Part shown: positions 7,623 through 15,496 of the stretch, in pieces
How the letters are laid out: each line of letters starts with the position of its first letter
Position numbering within the stretch: position 1 is the stretch's first letter
Assembly (NCBI GenBank): GCA_036405515.1
Contig: DASWXM010000006.1
Span: 1-40,287, forward strand
Source of the DNA: JASLCR01 sp036405515
GTDB taxonomy: Bacteria > Patescibacteriota > Saccharimonadia > Saccharimonadales > Saccharimonadaceae
Direction: 5' to 3'
DNA length: 40,287 nt
Program-made: the position numbers and the translations under genes
Notes under the pieces: model-generated
Seen by the model: only the letters and a program-made list of their open reading frames with translations
What the model was told of the DNA's origin: nothing
Databases searched by the model: none

Positions 7623-10019
7623 CTACTTCGCCTCTTCGCCTTCGATCGATACATGCGGCAGAAACTTATCAAGCCATTTCGGCAGCCACCAGGCGCTCTT
7701 GCCGAGCAACGTCATCACCGCAGGGACAATCGTCATACGCACCAAGAACGCGTCAATCAATATCCCAAACGCCAGACCGAAACCAATAGCCTGTATCGTC
7801 ACGTCGTGATTGGTAATAAATCCAGCAAAGACGCTGATCATGATCACGGCCGCCGCAGTCACTACTTTACTACCGGCTCCGAAGCCGCGAACTACCGCGC
7901 TTTTCGCGTCTTTCGTATGCGTAAATTCTTCATGCATACCTGATACCAGAAAGAATTCATAGTCCATCGCCAGGCCGAATAGGATACCGATAGAGATGAT
8001 CGGAATGAAGCTGACGATCGGACCAGGCGCATCCGCGATACCAAACCAGCCCCATTGAAAGACCGCCACGACCGCACCAAACATCGCCAGGACAGACAGC
8101 AGAAAACCAAGCGTTGCTTTGAGCGGCACAAGGATTGAACGGAACGCTATGATCAGTAGTACGAGCGACAACCCTACCACGACCGCCAAATATTCAGGCA
8201 GGGCAGCAGCAAGCTTTGCGTTGATATCATTTTGCAAGGCCGTCGTACCAGTAACAGCCAGTGTTGCACCGTTATCTGCTGTCAGTTTCTTTTTCTCCGA
8301 CTCATCACGCAAGCTTTCGATAAGGTTGCTGGTCGCTTTATCACTCGGCGCCGACTCTGGAATCACCTGGATAATTCCTGCCGTGCCGTTGTCTTTCACC
8401 GTCACTGGGAGCGCCTCTTTGACACTTGAGTTTTCGGCGATACGATCCGAAATTTTCTTTAGCTGAACATATTTGGCGTACTGTTCGACACTCTCATCAA
8501 TTTTCTTTTGGGCTGCAGTGAGTTGCTGGTCGCCTTTCGCCTCAGCGGTAGCAACTTCTTGCTGCAACGCCATCTGACCTTCAAGTGTCGTTACTCGAGC
8601 GGCTTTGGCCATAAAGTACGCCTCTTGCTTCTTTTTCGCTGCCGCTATTTGCTTGTTCATTTCTTTCTCGGCAGGCTTGCGAATGGAGTCTTCATCCGCC
8701 CGACTTACTTTCGGCAGGTCCTCTACCACAACAGCGAGCGGACCGTTATAGCCGACGCTAAACCCTTTCGATACCAAGTCGTAGGCTTTTCGTTCCGTCG
8801 TCGAGGCAGCTGCGTATTCATCGGTTGGTAGACCAAGCGTCAGGTCTTTAGCCGGAATCGCGACTACACCGATCACGGCGACTGCGATGATCAATGCCAC
8901 CCATGGGCGGCGAGTGATCGCCTCACCCCATCGATACCAAAATGTATTGTGGCTGAGGCGAGTTTTCTTTTTTGTATGTTTCTGGGCAGCGAGTACTTTA
9001 GCACGTGTCTTTTTGCCAAATATTTTGAGACCAGCTAAGCGCAGCAAGGCGGGGATGAGAGTAATAGCCACAAGCGCAGCAATAGCGATGCTTGCCGCAC
9101 CAGCCAGACCCATCGTTGTCATAAACGGCACGTTCACGATGCTCAGTGCAGCCAGTGCGATCACGACAGTCAGCGCCGCAAAGACAACCGCATTTCCTGC
9201 CGTGCCGATAGCGCGCGCCGTAGCCACTTCAGGCTTATAGCCTTCTATGAGCAGCGTGCGGTATTTGCTGATGATAAAGAGTGAATAGTCAATACCGACG
9301 GCCAGACCGAGCATGATGCCAAGCACTGGCGTCGTAGTATTAATCGTAAAGAGTTGTCCGAGCGAGAAAAGTCCGAGCGTACTGGCGCCGACAGCCACAA
9401 GGGCCGTCACAATTGGCATACCAGCGGCAATCAGTGACCCAAGCGTCATGAAGAGCACGACGAGCGCCAATACTACACCGGCGATCTCACCGATCCCGAG
9501 TATCTCGCCTGGCGTTTTACTCACCAGCCCGCCACCCATCTCGACTTGTAGATCATCTTGACGAGTTGATGAGACCAATGCTTCGACATCGCCTAGTGTC
9601 GATTTCTCGACAGCACCGACTTCTTTATCTAGCTGCACAGGAATGTACGCGATCGTCTTGTCTCCGCTAATCAACTTGTCTGCCTGAGCAAACGGACTGA
9701 TAGTAGCACTAATACCATCGACTTTCGCGACATCATTTGTCAGTTTAGTGATATCTGATTTAAAGTCGGCAATTTCTTTGCCATGCTTCGTTTGAAAAAC
9801 GATCCGTCCCGAACCTTTACCGCTATCATGAAAAAGCTCTTGCGAACGATCAATTGCTTTTTGTGCCTCCGTACCCGGAATACTGATAGCACTTGATGTC
9901 GGCTTCATAAAAGTAAATGCCGTAAACCCAAGCACCGTCAAGATCACTGCCCACGCGGCGATCACCTGCCATGAATGACGATACATCGTCGCTCCTACTT
10001 TGTGTAAAAATGTCGCCAT
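7623..10019 (-). CDS. MMPL/RND-family membrane transporter
   Basis: A 798-residue transporter with the MMPL layout. An N-terminal transmembrane segment is followed by an extracytoplasmic loop, then five to six membrane helices with the RND motif GIDYSLFIISKY, a cytoplasmic KKTR-rich linker, and a second half of the same design ending in GLAMDYEFFLVSGMHEEF. The second outer loop contains a long Ala/Lys/Gln coiled coil (roughly residues 430-520). Relatives export lipids or drugs by proton motive force; the substrate here is unknown. It starts three bases after the ArsR gene, whose last codons supply the AAAGGAGAG ribosome site, so the pair forms one regulated operon. The protein ends with a Glu/Lys tail. 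Confidence 0.93.
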   Translation of the reverse strand: MATFLHKVGATMYRHSWQVIAAWAVILTVLGFTAFTFMKPTSSAISIPGTEAQKAIDRSQELFHDSGKGSGRIVFQTKHGKEIADFKSDITKLTNDVAKVDGISATISPFAQADKLISGDKTIAYIPVQLDKEVGAVEKSTLGDVEALVSSTRQDDLQVEMGGGLVSKTPGEILGIGEIAGVVLALVVLFMTLGSLIAAGMPIVTALVAVGASTLGLFSLGQLFTINTTTPVLGIMLGLAVGIDYSLFIISKYRTLLIEGYKPEVATARAIGTAGNAVVFAALTVVIALAALSIVNVPFMTTMGLAGAASIAIAALVAITLIPALLRLAGLKIFGKKTRAKVLAAQKHTKKKTRLSHNTFWYRWGEAITRRPWVALIIAVAVIGVVAIPAKDLTLGLPTDEYAAASTTERKAYDLVSKGFSVGYNGPLAVVVEDLPKVSRADEDSIRKPAEKEMNKQIAAAKKKQEAYFMAKAARVTTLEGQMALQQEVATAEAKGDQQLTAAQKKIDESVEQYAKYVQLKKISDRIAENSSVKEALPVTVKDNGTAGIIQVIPESAPSDKATSNLIESLRDESEKKKLTADNGATLAVTGTTALQNDINAKLAAALPEYLAVVVGLSLVLLIIAFRSILVPLKATLGFLLSVLAMFGAVVAVFQWGWFGIADAPGPIVSFIPIISIGILFGLAMDYEFFLVSGMHEEFTHTKDAKSAVVRGFGAGSKVVTAAAVIMISVFAGFITNHDVTIQAIGFGLAFGILIDAFLVRMTIVPAVMTLLGKSAWWLPKWLDKFLPHVSIEGEEAK

Positions 10020-10022
10020 ATA

Positions 10023-10352
10023 CTATCTCTCCTTTTGCGTTAATCGTTTGGCTTCGTGTATCAGTTCGCTTATGGAAGCAAGATGCTCATCAGACGCCGA
10101 CATACAATAAATAGTTTTGTTGCCTTGCTTGTGCGGTAACACCATACCGACGTCTTTGAGGATCTTCAAGTGATGAGACACTGTTGGACGTGACAGTTCT
10201 GTGCGCGCCGCGAGCTCACCGACAGAAAGATTATTTCCCTCGAGCATGATAAGTATCAACTCCTGACGTTCATCATTACCGAGAGCACTAAACAGCGGCC
10301 GACTCTTCGCAAAAAGTGCGCGCATATGTGCTAATTCTTTTGGACTTCCCAT
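10023..10352 (-). CDS. ArsR-family regulator of the MMPL operon
   Basis: A 109-residue winged-helix repressor: LFSALGNDERQELILIMLEGNNLSVGELAARTELSRPTVSHHLKILKDVGMV is the ArsR DNA-binding core. No metal-binding CxC motif is present; the single Cys lies in the wing strand (IYCMS). The frame extends to 10391, but that upstream part covers an operator and promoter. The ATG at 10352 is chosen because TATGCT ends six bases before it and TTGATT lies 17 bases further, giving a leaderless start. It is cotranscribed with the transporter and probably represses its own promoter. Confidence 0.85.
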   Translation of the reverse strand: MGSPKELAHMRALFAKSRPLFSALGNDERQELILIMLEGNNLSVGELAARTELSRPTVSHHLKILKDVGMVLPHKQGNKTIYCMSASDEHLASISELIHEAKRLTQKER

Positions 10353-10392
10353 ATTTCTAGCATACATTCTTGGTCGAAAAAAATCAACCAAG
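10353..10392 (-). promoter_or_regulatory. promoter and operator of the ArsR-MMPL operon
   Basis: Read on the minus strand: -35 TTGATT (10382-10387), 17-base spacer, -10 TATGCT (10359-10364), then six bases to the ATG. An inverted repeat CTTGGTTGA-N6-TCGACCAAG (10369-10392, one mismatch) covers the -35 and spacer, the expected place for an autorepressor. Confidence 0.6.
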
Positions 10393-10409
10393 ATTTTATA
10401 ATTAATAAT

Positions 10410-10655
10410 TCAATCTAGGATCGGTAGGTATTCGACCGCTGTACCGAGTGTGCCCGCCAGTTTATCTATTTTCTGAAATTTACAGTACTTTATCGCTTCA
10501 CCATTTCGATCATAGATACGATAGTAATGGTCATATGAAACCGTCTCGCCGCGAAAATTCTTCGCCTCTGTCGGCTCATCAATGCGTTTAATATACCATC
10601 CGGCTGGCTGGATATCGAGAATCCGCTTGATCTTTGCATAGTGATTAAACGCCAT
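10410..10655 (-). CDS. small hypothetical protein
   Basis: An 81-residue protein, rich in Lys, Tyr and charged residues, without signal peptide or membrane segment. Its core (WYIKRIDEPTEAKNF, then YDHYYRIYDRNGEAIKYCKFQKI) reads like a small beta-sheet domain, but I do not recognise a family. The longer frame to 10826 overlaps the divergent DUF1295 gene, so the ATG at 10655 is preferred; CACAAT ends seven bases before it, a weak -10 for a leaderless mRNA. Confidence 0.65.
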   Translation of the reverse strand: MAFNHYAKIKRILDIQPAGWYIKRIDEPTEAKNFRGETVSYDHYYRIYDRNGEAIKYCKFQKIDKLAGTLGTAVEYLPILD

Positions 10656-10701
10656 AGCATTTATTGTGCTAGTTGGTTTAACAAATTGCAAAGAAAAGCC
10701 T

Positions 10702-10716
10702 GCTACACTTAGGTAT
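10702..10716 (+). promoter_or_regulatory. -10 element for leaderless DUF1295 gene
   Basis: TACACT (10704-10709) with an upstream TGC ends seven bases before the ATG at 10717. No Shine-Dalgarno is visible. Confidence 0.55.
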
Positions 10717-11496
10717 ATGGACACCGTTATCAGCACACTTGTCATTGCGCTCGCCGTATCACTAGCAATAAACCTCTCAATGTTTTTGGTGGCGTTTCGA
10801 CTGCAATCGGACAAGTTAACTGACATCTCTTATGCCGTAACATTCGCTACTATTGCCATATGGGCGTTCAGCTCATCGGATGCCAGCCTGTATCATCTAC
10901 TCCTACTTGCAGTAGTCATTCTATGGTCCCTACGGCTCGGTGGCTTCCTTCTTTACCGTGTCGTTAGAAGTGGTAAAGACTCACGCTTTGACGACATGCG
11001 AAATAATTTTTTGAAATTTGGTCGCTTTTGGCTTGCTCAAGCAGTCACAGTTTGGGTGATTATGATTCCGAGTATTTTGGCTTTTGATACACACTCATCA
11101 TTGAATCTTGTAGCACTTATAGGTATCCTGTTATGGGCTATCGGTCTTGCCTGCGAGAGTGTTGCTGACCTGCAGAAACTACTATTCAGCATGCACCCCT
11201 CAAACAAAGACAAGTGGATCGATACCGGTATCTGGAAATATTCCCGCCATCCGAATTATTTTGGTGAAATATTAGTATGGGCAGGTATTTACCTATACGC
11301 CGCCATATCTCTTTCACTACCCCAAGCTGTCATCGCTCTTGTCAGCCCGTTATTTATTATCACGTTGCTTCTATTTGTGAGCGGTATCCCTATTCTGGAA
11401 AAATCAGCCGACAAACGCTGGGGTAAGCTACCTGAATATCGTCAATACAAGAAACACACCAGTATCTTGATTCCCCTACCTCGTAAAAAATCATAG
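10717..11496 (+). CDS. DUF1295 membrane protein (steroid 5-alpha-reductase-like)
   Basis: A 259-residue integral membrane protein with about six hydrophobic helices. The C-terminal signature DTGIWKYSRHPNYFGEILVWAG is the characteristic DUF1295/steroid 5-alpha-reductase motif, also shared in outline with isoprenylcysteine methyltransferases; family members are thought to use NADPH or SAM near the membrane face. The substrate cannot be given. The frame runs upstream to 10666, but the promoter lies inside that stretch, so the ATG at 10717 is used. The TspO gene follows 40 bases later with its own promoter. Confidence 0.88.
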   Translation: MDTVISTLVIALAVSLAINLSMFLVAFRLQSDKLTDISYAVTFATIAIWAFSSSDASLYHLLLLAVVILWSLRLGGFLLYRVVRSGKDSRFDDMRNNFLKFGRFWLAQAVTVWVIMIPSILAFDTHSSLNLVALIGILLWAIGLACESVADLQKLLFSMHPSNKDKWIDTGIWKYSRHPNYFGEILVWAGIYLYAAISLSLPQAVIALVSPLFIITLLLFVSGIPILEKSADKRWGKLPEYRQYKKHTSILIPLPRKKS

Positions 11497-11524
11497 CTGG
11501 TCGAGTGCACGTAACTATATGCGC

Positions 11525-11536
11525 TATACTATAGTT
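11525..11536 (+). promoter_or_regulatory. -10 element for leaderless TspO gene
   Basis: TATACT (11525-11530) ends six bases before the ATG at 11537. The earlier in-frame ATG at 11519 lies upstream of this box and cannot be on the transcript. Confidence 0.55.
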
Positions 11537-12004
11537 ATGGTTAAGCAGGTTGCTATCTATTTAGGTTCAGTTATTGCTTCTTTTGCCGCAGGCGCCATTG
11601 GTTCACTCGCTACTATACCAAATATACCCACGTGGTATGCATCTCTTGATAAACCGCCGCTCCTTCCGCCAAACGGGGTGTTCGGTCCGGTATGGACCGT
11701 GCTTTATCTTCTTATGGGAATTGCGCTCGCTTTGCTCATTACCCATAAAGCTACTGGCAAGAAGTTCGCCTATGCCTGGTTTGCCGTGCAGCTCACGCTC
11801 AATACGCTTTGGTCAGTCGTTTTCTTTGGTCTTCATTTGCCGTGGCTTGGCGCAGTTATTATCGTTGCGCTGATTGGCGCAATCGTTATAACTATCCTTG
11901 CATTCCGTCGCTTCGTACCGACCACCACGTGGCTTCTTCTACCATATCTTGCGTGGGTGTGCTTTGCCACTTATCTCAATGTTGGTGTTGCGCTGCTAAA
12001 TTAG
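11537..12004 (+). CDS. TspO/MBR family protein
   Basis: A 155-residue protein with five transmembrane helices and the TspO/MBR (tryptophan-rich sensory protein) signature: IPTWYASLDKPPLLPPNGVFGPVWTVLYLLMG in the first loop, then FAVQLTLNTLWSVVFFG and LLLPYLAWVCFATYLNVG at the end. TspO proteins bind porphyrins and other hydrophobic ligands and have been linked to stress signalling. The organism type suggested here would be expected to lack haem synthesis, so an imported ligand is possible; that is inference. The gene ends seven bases from the converging YdeI-like gene. Confidence 0.92.
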   Translation: MVKQVAIYLGSVIASFAAGAIGSLATIPNIPTWYASLDKPPLLPPNGVFGPVWTVLYLLMGIALALLITHKATGKKFAYAWFAVQLTLNTLWSVVFFGLHLPWLGAVIIVALIGAIVITILAFRRFVPTTTWLLLPYLAWVCFATYLNVGVALLN

Positions 12005-12010
12005 TAGCCG

Positions 12011-12559
12011 TTATTTCGTCGCTTCCATCAGTCGCCCGCTCTTCATCAGATACGGCTCCGTACAGGCAGCGAGATTAAAGCAACATGGGCGGCGATGCTT
12101 GCCATTCAGTTTTGAGACCGTTTTTTCAATCCGTACCGCGCGCGTTTCCTGGCTCAGTGTCGCGTTCATCCAGCGAATCCATTCCCAGCGTGCCATCGGT
12201 GTGATATCTCTCCACCTGGTCTTTACTTTTTCCGGAGCGACAGCCAACGCGTCTTTAAAGTCTTTTGGCAGCACCGGCTCGGGCCAGTTTTTATTCGTCG
12301 TCAGTTCGACTGTCACGGCATCACCGGCTTTCACACCGGCGGCCTTTTGCAGCTCGTCGGTCACACGCATCCAGTGACTCCAGCGTCCGTCCGGTTCGAG
12401 TACGGTGCTAAACTCATGACCGTTTATCGTGCCCGTCACACTTAGTTGTCCGCGCGACGACAGCTTCGCACTTTCGTCTTTTGGCACAGGCAGGATTGTC
12501 CAGTCTTTCAATGTATAAAGTGTCGTTTTGAAATTGATCGTTACCGGCGCGCTTTTCAT
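12011..12559 (-). CDS. YdeI/OmpD-associated family protein with DUF1905
   Basis: A 182-residue soluble protein. The N-terminal half carries the DUF1905 beta-barrel (SSRGQLSVTGTINGHEF, then WMRVTDELQKAAGVKAGDAVTVELT). The C-terminal half matches YdeI/OmpD-associated proteins: LPKDFKDALAVAPEKVKTRWRDITPMARWEWIRWM and a helix ending near the CCFNLAAC stretch, which holds three cysteines. The function of the family is unknown. The ATG at 12559 is chosen over upstream codons because TATAAT (12566-12571) ends six bases before it. That box contains the stop codon of the preceding gene. Confidence 0.88.
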   Translation of the reverse strand: MKSAPVTINFKTTLYTLKDWTILPVPKDESAKLSSRGQLSVTGTINGHEFSTVLEPDGRWSHWMRVTDELQKAAGVKAGDAVTVELTTNKNWPEPVLPKDFKDALAVAPEKVKTRWRDITPMARWEWIRWMNATLSQETRAVRIEKTVSKLNGKHRRPCCFNLAACTEPYLMKSGRLMEATK

Positions 12560-12571
12560 ATTTACATTATA
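12560..12571 (-). promoter_or_regulatory. -10 element overlapping the upstream stop codon
   Basis: TATAAT on the minus strand (12566-12571) contains the TAA stop (12567-12569) of the DUF1579-like gene and ends six bases before the next ATG at 12559. Confidence 0.55.
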
Positions 12572-13034
12572 CCGCAGGAGGAGTGGCAGAAATATTGTCA
12601 CTTTTCGCTCTGCGGTACTTCATTTCGAGATCCTTGCGCCAAGTCTCGCCCTTATCTTCCGATGCTTCGGCGAGCATATATAGGCCATCAGCGGTAATAG
12701 TAAGCGTCATGCGTTGGTAAAAATCTTTGTCCTCACGCAGAAATACCATTGTTTTGCCATCAAATGTCGTATCAAAAATCCGCGCCACGCCGCGTTGGTC
12801 ATGATAGAATATCTGATACATACCTCGCGGGTCGCTGTAGCCGATCACCCAAATACCACTCGGCTTTTTATCGGCATCGGTCTCACGCACCACCACGAAA
12901 GCGTCATCCAGCCGTTCGATGGTCGTAAAGCCTTTGCCCTCTGCCTCCATACTCTCTAGGAACCAGCAATTGTACATAGTATATTCCCACTCGCCGATCA
13001 GTGGTTCAAGAGCGGCCAAGGCTTTGTTCTTCAT
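12567..13034 (-). CDS. DUF1579-like small barrel protein
   Basis: A 155-residue soluble protein that looks like a lipocalin or nitrobindin-type barrel: the N-terminal LAALEPLIGEWEYTMYNCWF resembles the 'L-x-G-x-W-x-G' opening of DUF1579 and related domains, and strand-rich repeats follow (AFVVVRETDADKKPSGIWVIGYSD, MYQIFYHDQRGVARIFDTTFDGKTMVFL). Ligand and function are unknown; assignment to DUF1579 is by pattern and not certain. The ATG at 13034 is chosen because TGC-TATCAT ends six bases upstream; the longer frame to 13073 would run through this promoter. Confidence 0.75.
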   Translation of the reverse strand: MKNKALAALEPLIGEWEYTMYNCWFLESMEAEGKGFTTIERLDDAFVVVRETDADKKPSGIWVIGYSDPRGMYQIFYHDQRGVARIFDTTFDGKTMVFLREDKDFYQRMTLTITADGLYMLAEASEDKGETWRKDLEMKYRRAKSDNISATPPAV

Positions 13035-13049
13035 GCATCTATGATAGCA
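13035..13049 (-). promoter_or_regulatory. extended -10 for leaderless DUF1579-like gene
   Basis: TGC-TATCAT on the minus strand (13041-13049) ends six bases before the ATG at 13034. It lies back to back with the promoter of the exonuclease fusion, 27 bases away. Confidence 0.55.
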
Positions 13050-13076
13050 AGTTTCGCATGTGCGTACGATCACGAC

Positions 13077-13090
13077 TATAATAGAAAGGG
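13077..13090 (+). promoter_or_regulatory. -10 element of the exonuclease/GIY-YIG gene
   Basis: TATAAT (13077-13082) ends eight bases before the ATG at 13091. The gap AGAAAGGG could give a very short leader or a leaderless start. Confidence 0.5.
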
Positions 13091-14473
13091 ATGTTAAGTG
13101 GGGATGCGGTATTCGTCGATATTGAAACGAACGGTGGCAATGGGCCGCGCGGGCGGGTGATCGAAGTAGCCGCGATCAAAGTCGCGGGCGGCGAGATCGT
13201 GGACACTTTCACCTCGCTCATCAACCCCGGCAGCGACGTACCGTATTGGATCACAAAACTGACCGGCATTACCAACCGCGACTTGGTCGATGCGCCCTAT
13301 TTCGAAGATATCGCAACGCAGCTGTATGACTTCATGAAAGATCCGATTTTCGTCGCACATAACGTACTGTTCGACTACTCCTTTTTGAAGCGCGAGTTCG
13401 CGGCAGCCGGCTATGATTTTAAGCCGAAGCTATTTTGTACCGTCAAAATGTCGCGGGCACTGTGGCCTGAGCATCGCGGCCATAGCCTCGAGAAAATAAT
13501 CAACCGTCACAATATTGCTTTTGCCGCCAGGCATCGCGCATATGATGATGCCAAAGCCATGTACGACTTTGTCAAACTCACTATCGCCGAAAAGGGCCGT
13601 GAGGCATTAATGGAAAACATCGCTCGGCAGCTCAAGACCAAATCGCTGCCGCCTAATGTTGATGAGGCGGTGATCCTCGACCTACCCGACAGCCCCGGTG
13701 TTTACATTTTCGAAGATGACAGTGGTGCGCCGCTCTATGTCGGTAAAAGCGTCAACATTCGCACACGCGTACGGTCACATTTTGCAAATGCCACCACCAT
13801 CGCCAAAGAACTCAAGATGACGCTCGCCAGCCACAACGTCAGCTTCATCACGACCGATACGGAAGTCGAGGCGCTACTGCTTGAGTCGGCCAAAATCAAA
13901 GAGCTCCAGCCGATGTTCAACCGATTGCTGCGGCGAAAAACTAAACAATCGGTTTTCCTGCGCGAGTTCAACGACGACGGCTACGAAACGATCCGTATAG
14001 AAAACACAGATCTCTCGCAGCACCAATCGCTTGAAAATATCTACGGCGTCTACACCACCAAATCACAGGCCAAAGCCCGGCTCGAAGTGGCGACCAGAAC
14101 GTTCCAGCTCTGCCCCAAACTCCTCGGCCTCGAAAAAGCCAAGGGCGCGTGCTTCCGCTACCAGCTAGGACTGTGCAAAGGTGCCTGTATCGGCAAGGAA
14201 TCGCCCAAGCTCTACAACCGGCGTGTCGAGCTTGCCCTCGAACACTCCAAGATTGAGTCGTGGCCGTTCAAGTCCGAAGTCACGGTCCGTATCAGCGACA
14301 CCCGCTCTATTATCGTCGACCAGTGGATCGTCAAGTCCGTCGTTGAACATGCCTTTGACGAGCCGACATTCACTTTGCTCGAGAGCGGTTTCGATATCGA
14401 CACCTACAAAATCATTCGCAGCTATATTCGCAAACATCCGGAAGCGATCTCGCTCGTCACGCCTTCAGCGTAA
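13091..14473 (+). CDS. DEDDh exonuclease fused to a GIY-YIG (Cho/UvrC-like) nuclease
   Basis: A 460-residue two-nuclease protein. The N-terminal DnaQ-type exonuclease has VFVDIET (acidic pair D10/E12), HNVLFDYSFL (Asp near 95) and HRAYDDAKAMYDF (His/Asp near 146-151), the full DEDDh set. A GIY-YIG domain starts near residue 200: SPGVYIFEDDSGAPLYVGKSVNI with Arg in IRTRVRSHF. Towards the C-terminus, FRYQLGLCKGACIGKES is the Cys motif of UvrC and Cho. The same architecture is known in mycobacteria and other bacteria, so it is probably a Cho-like 3' incision nuclease for excision repair. UvrA is present in the window; UvrB and UvrC are not. Base composition looks more GC-rich than its neighbours. 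Confidence 0.92.
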   Translation: MLSGDAVFVDIETNGGNGPRGRVIEVAAIKVAGGEIVDTFTSLINPGSDVPYWITKLTGITNRDLVDAPYFEDIATQLYDFMKDPIFVAHNVLFDYSFLKREFAAAGYDFKPKLFCTVKMSRALWPEHRGHSLEKIINRHNIAFAARHRAYDDAKAMYDFVKLTIAEKGREALMENIARQLKTKSLPPNVDEAVILDLPDSPGVYIFEDDSGAPLYVGKSVNIRTRVRSHFANATTIAKELKMTLASHNVSFITTDTEVEALLLESAKIKELQPMFNRLLRRKTKQSVFLREFNDDGYETIRIENTDLSQHQSLENIYGVYTTKSQAKARLEVATRTFQLCPKLLGLEKAKGACFRYQLGLCKGACIGKESPKLYNRRVELALEHSKIESWPFKSEVTVRISDTRSIIVDQWIVKSVVEHAFDEPTFTLLESGFDIDTYKIIRSYIRKHPEAISLVTPSA

Positions 14474-14485
14474 CGTACCCTTCCG

Positions 14486-14899
14486 CTATTCCTTACCTTC
14501 TATATCGACTTTAGACACCTTGTCGTCTTTGATATGAAGGTTCAACCGGCCCGGCTGAAACGACATGTCGACAGGTAGCGACTCGCCGTCACGTTCGACG
14601 ACTCTGGCTGCTTTGTTTGCCGCCGAGGCTTTATCCAGCGCAACTTTCTCTGTCAAGCCGATATATTCGTTCGCATTGCCGTCAAGCGACTGCGCACTAT
14701 TCGTGAACGTCTTGCCATTGATATTGCACTGCTCAGGGTAACTTTCCATGATAGCACCGCCGGCATTCTTGCAGGTCTGAAAATCGGTCACTGCTTTGTC
14801 CGACTTCCGCAGAAATACCATGGCGAGAGCGAGCACAATAGCACAAATTATCGCGACAACTCCTATCCAGGTTGTCGTTTTAGTTTGCTTTTTTACCAT
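14486..14899 (-). CDS. membrane-anchored I78-inhibitor-like protein
   Basis: A 137-residue protein. An N-terminal anchor (WIGVVAIICAIVLALAMVFLRK) is followed by a short cysteine module, FQTCKNAGGAIMESYPEQC, a pattern often seen in exported proteins of Patescibacteria. The C-terminal 60 residues, NEYIGLTEKVALDKASAANK...ARVVERDG...GRLNLHIKDDKVSKVDIEG, match the outline of the Inhibitor I78 family (potato-inhibitor-like serine protease inhibitors): YIGL, the RVVE-DG turn and the RLNL...V closing strand. An extracellular protease inhibitor facing outwards is therefore plausible but unproven. The ATG at 14899 is used because GAAGGTG precedes it; an upstream in-frame GTG overlaps that site. It converges with the nuclease gene with 12 bases between. 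Confidence 0.8.
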   Translation of the reverse strand: MVKKQTKTTTWIGVVAIICAIVLALAMVFLRKSDKAVTDFQTCKNAGGAIMESYPEQCNINGKTFTNSAQSLDGNANEYIGLTEKVALDKASAANKAARVVERDGESLPVDMSFQPGRLNLHIKDDKVSKVDIEGKE

Positions 14900-15021
14900 G
14901 AGCACCTTCCTTGTTACGTATGCTTCTTATTGTACACTCTATCATGAGCGTATCAGCACACTCACCTGATGTTTGCTAAAATAGAACCAACACCAATTCT
15001 TATAGAGGGGAATAACTTATC

Positions 15022-15453
15022 GTGGCAACTATCAATCCGTACATCAACTTCAACGGCAATGCCGAAGAAGCCTTCAATTTTTACAAATCTGTGCTTGGTG
15101 GAGAGTTTGGACCGATCGTACGCTTCAAAGATATCGCCAGCAACGAGTTTCCCATGCCGGAACACGAGGCAGAGAAAATCATGCGGATTACGCTACATAT
15201 CGGAAGCAGCACCTTGATCGCCAATGACGTTCCCGAAGCGATGGGCCGAGTAAGTGAAAACGAAAACCGCTCGAAAATAGCAGTCTACGCAGACACAAGA
15301 GAAGAAGCCGACAGGCTATTTCAGGGTCTTTCAGAAGGCGGCACCGTGGAAATGCCGATGGATGAGAGTCCTTGGGGTACGTATTTTGCGATGTTTAGAG
15401 ATAAGTATGGGATTGAGTGGACGGTGGAATTTGATTCAAACAAGGCCGTATAA
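15022..15453 (+). CDS. VOC-family (PhnB-like glyoxalase superfamily) protein
   Basis: A 143-residue protein with the vicinal-oxygen-chelate fold in its PhnB-like form: INPYINFNGNAEEAFNFYKSVLGGEF at the start, MRITLHIGSSTLIANDVPE in the middle, and the metal-side strand WGTYFAMFRDKYGIEWTVEF at the end. Substrates of PhnB-like members are mostly unknown; some bind or modify small toxic compounds. The start is a GTG, chosen for homology and because GAGGGG lies 11 bases upstream and TGC-TAAAAT a little further. It stands alone and converges with the MFS gene. Confidence 0.88.
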   Translation: MATINPYINFNGNAEEAFNFYKSVLGGEFGPIVRFKDIASNEFPMPEHEAEKIMRITLHIGSSTLIANDVPEAMGRVSENENRSKIAVYADTREEADRLFQGLSEGGTVEMPMDESPWGTYFAMFRDKYGIEWTVEFDSNKAV

Positions 15454-15496
15454 GCGGGCAAAGGCCGAGGAGTTTCATGAGATTAAGGTAAGGGGG

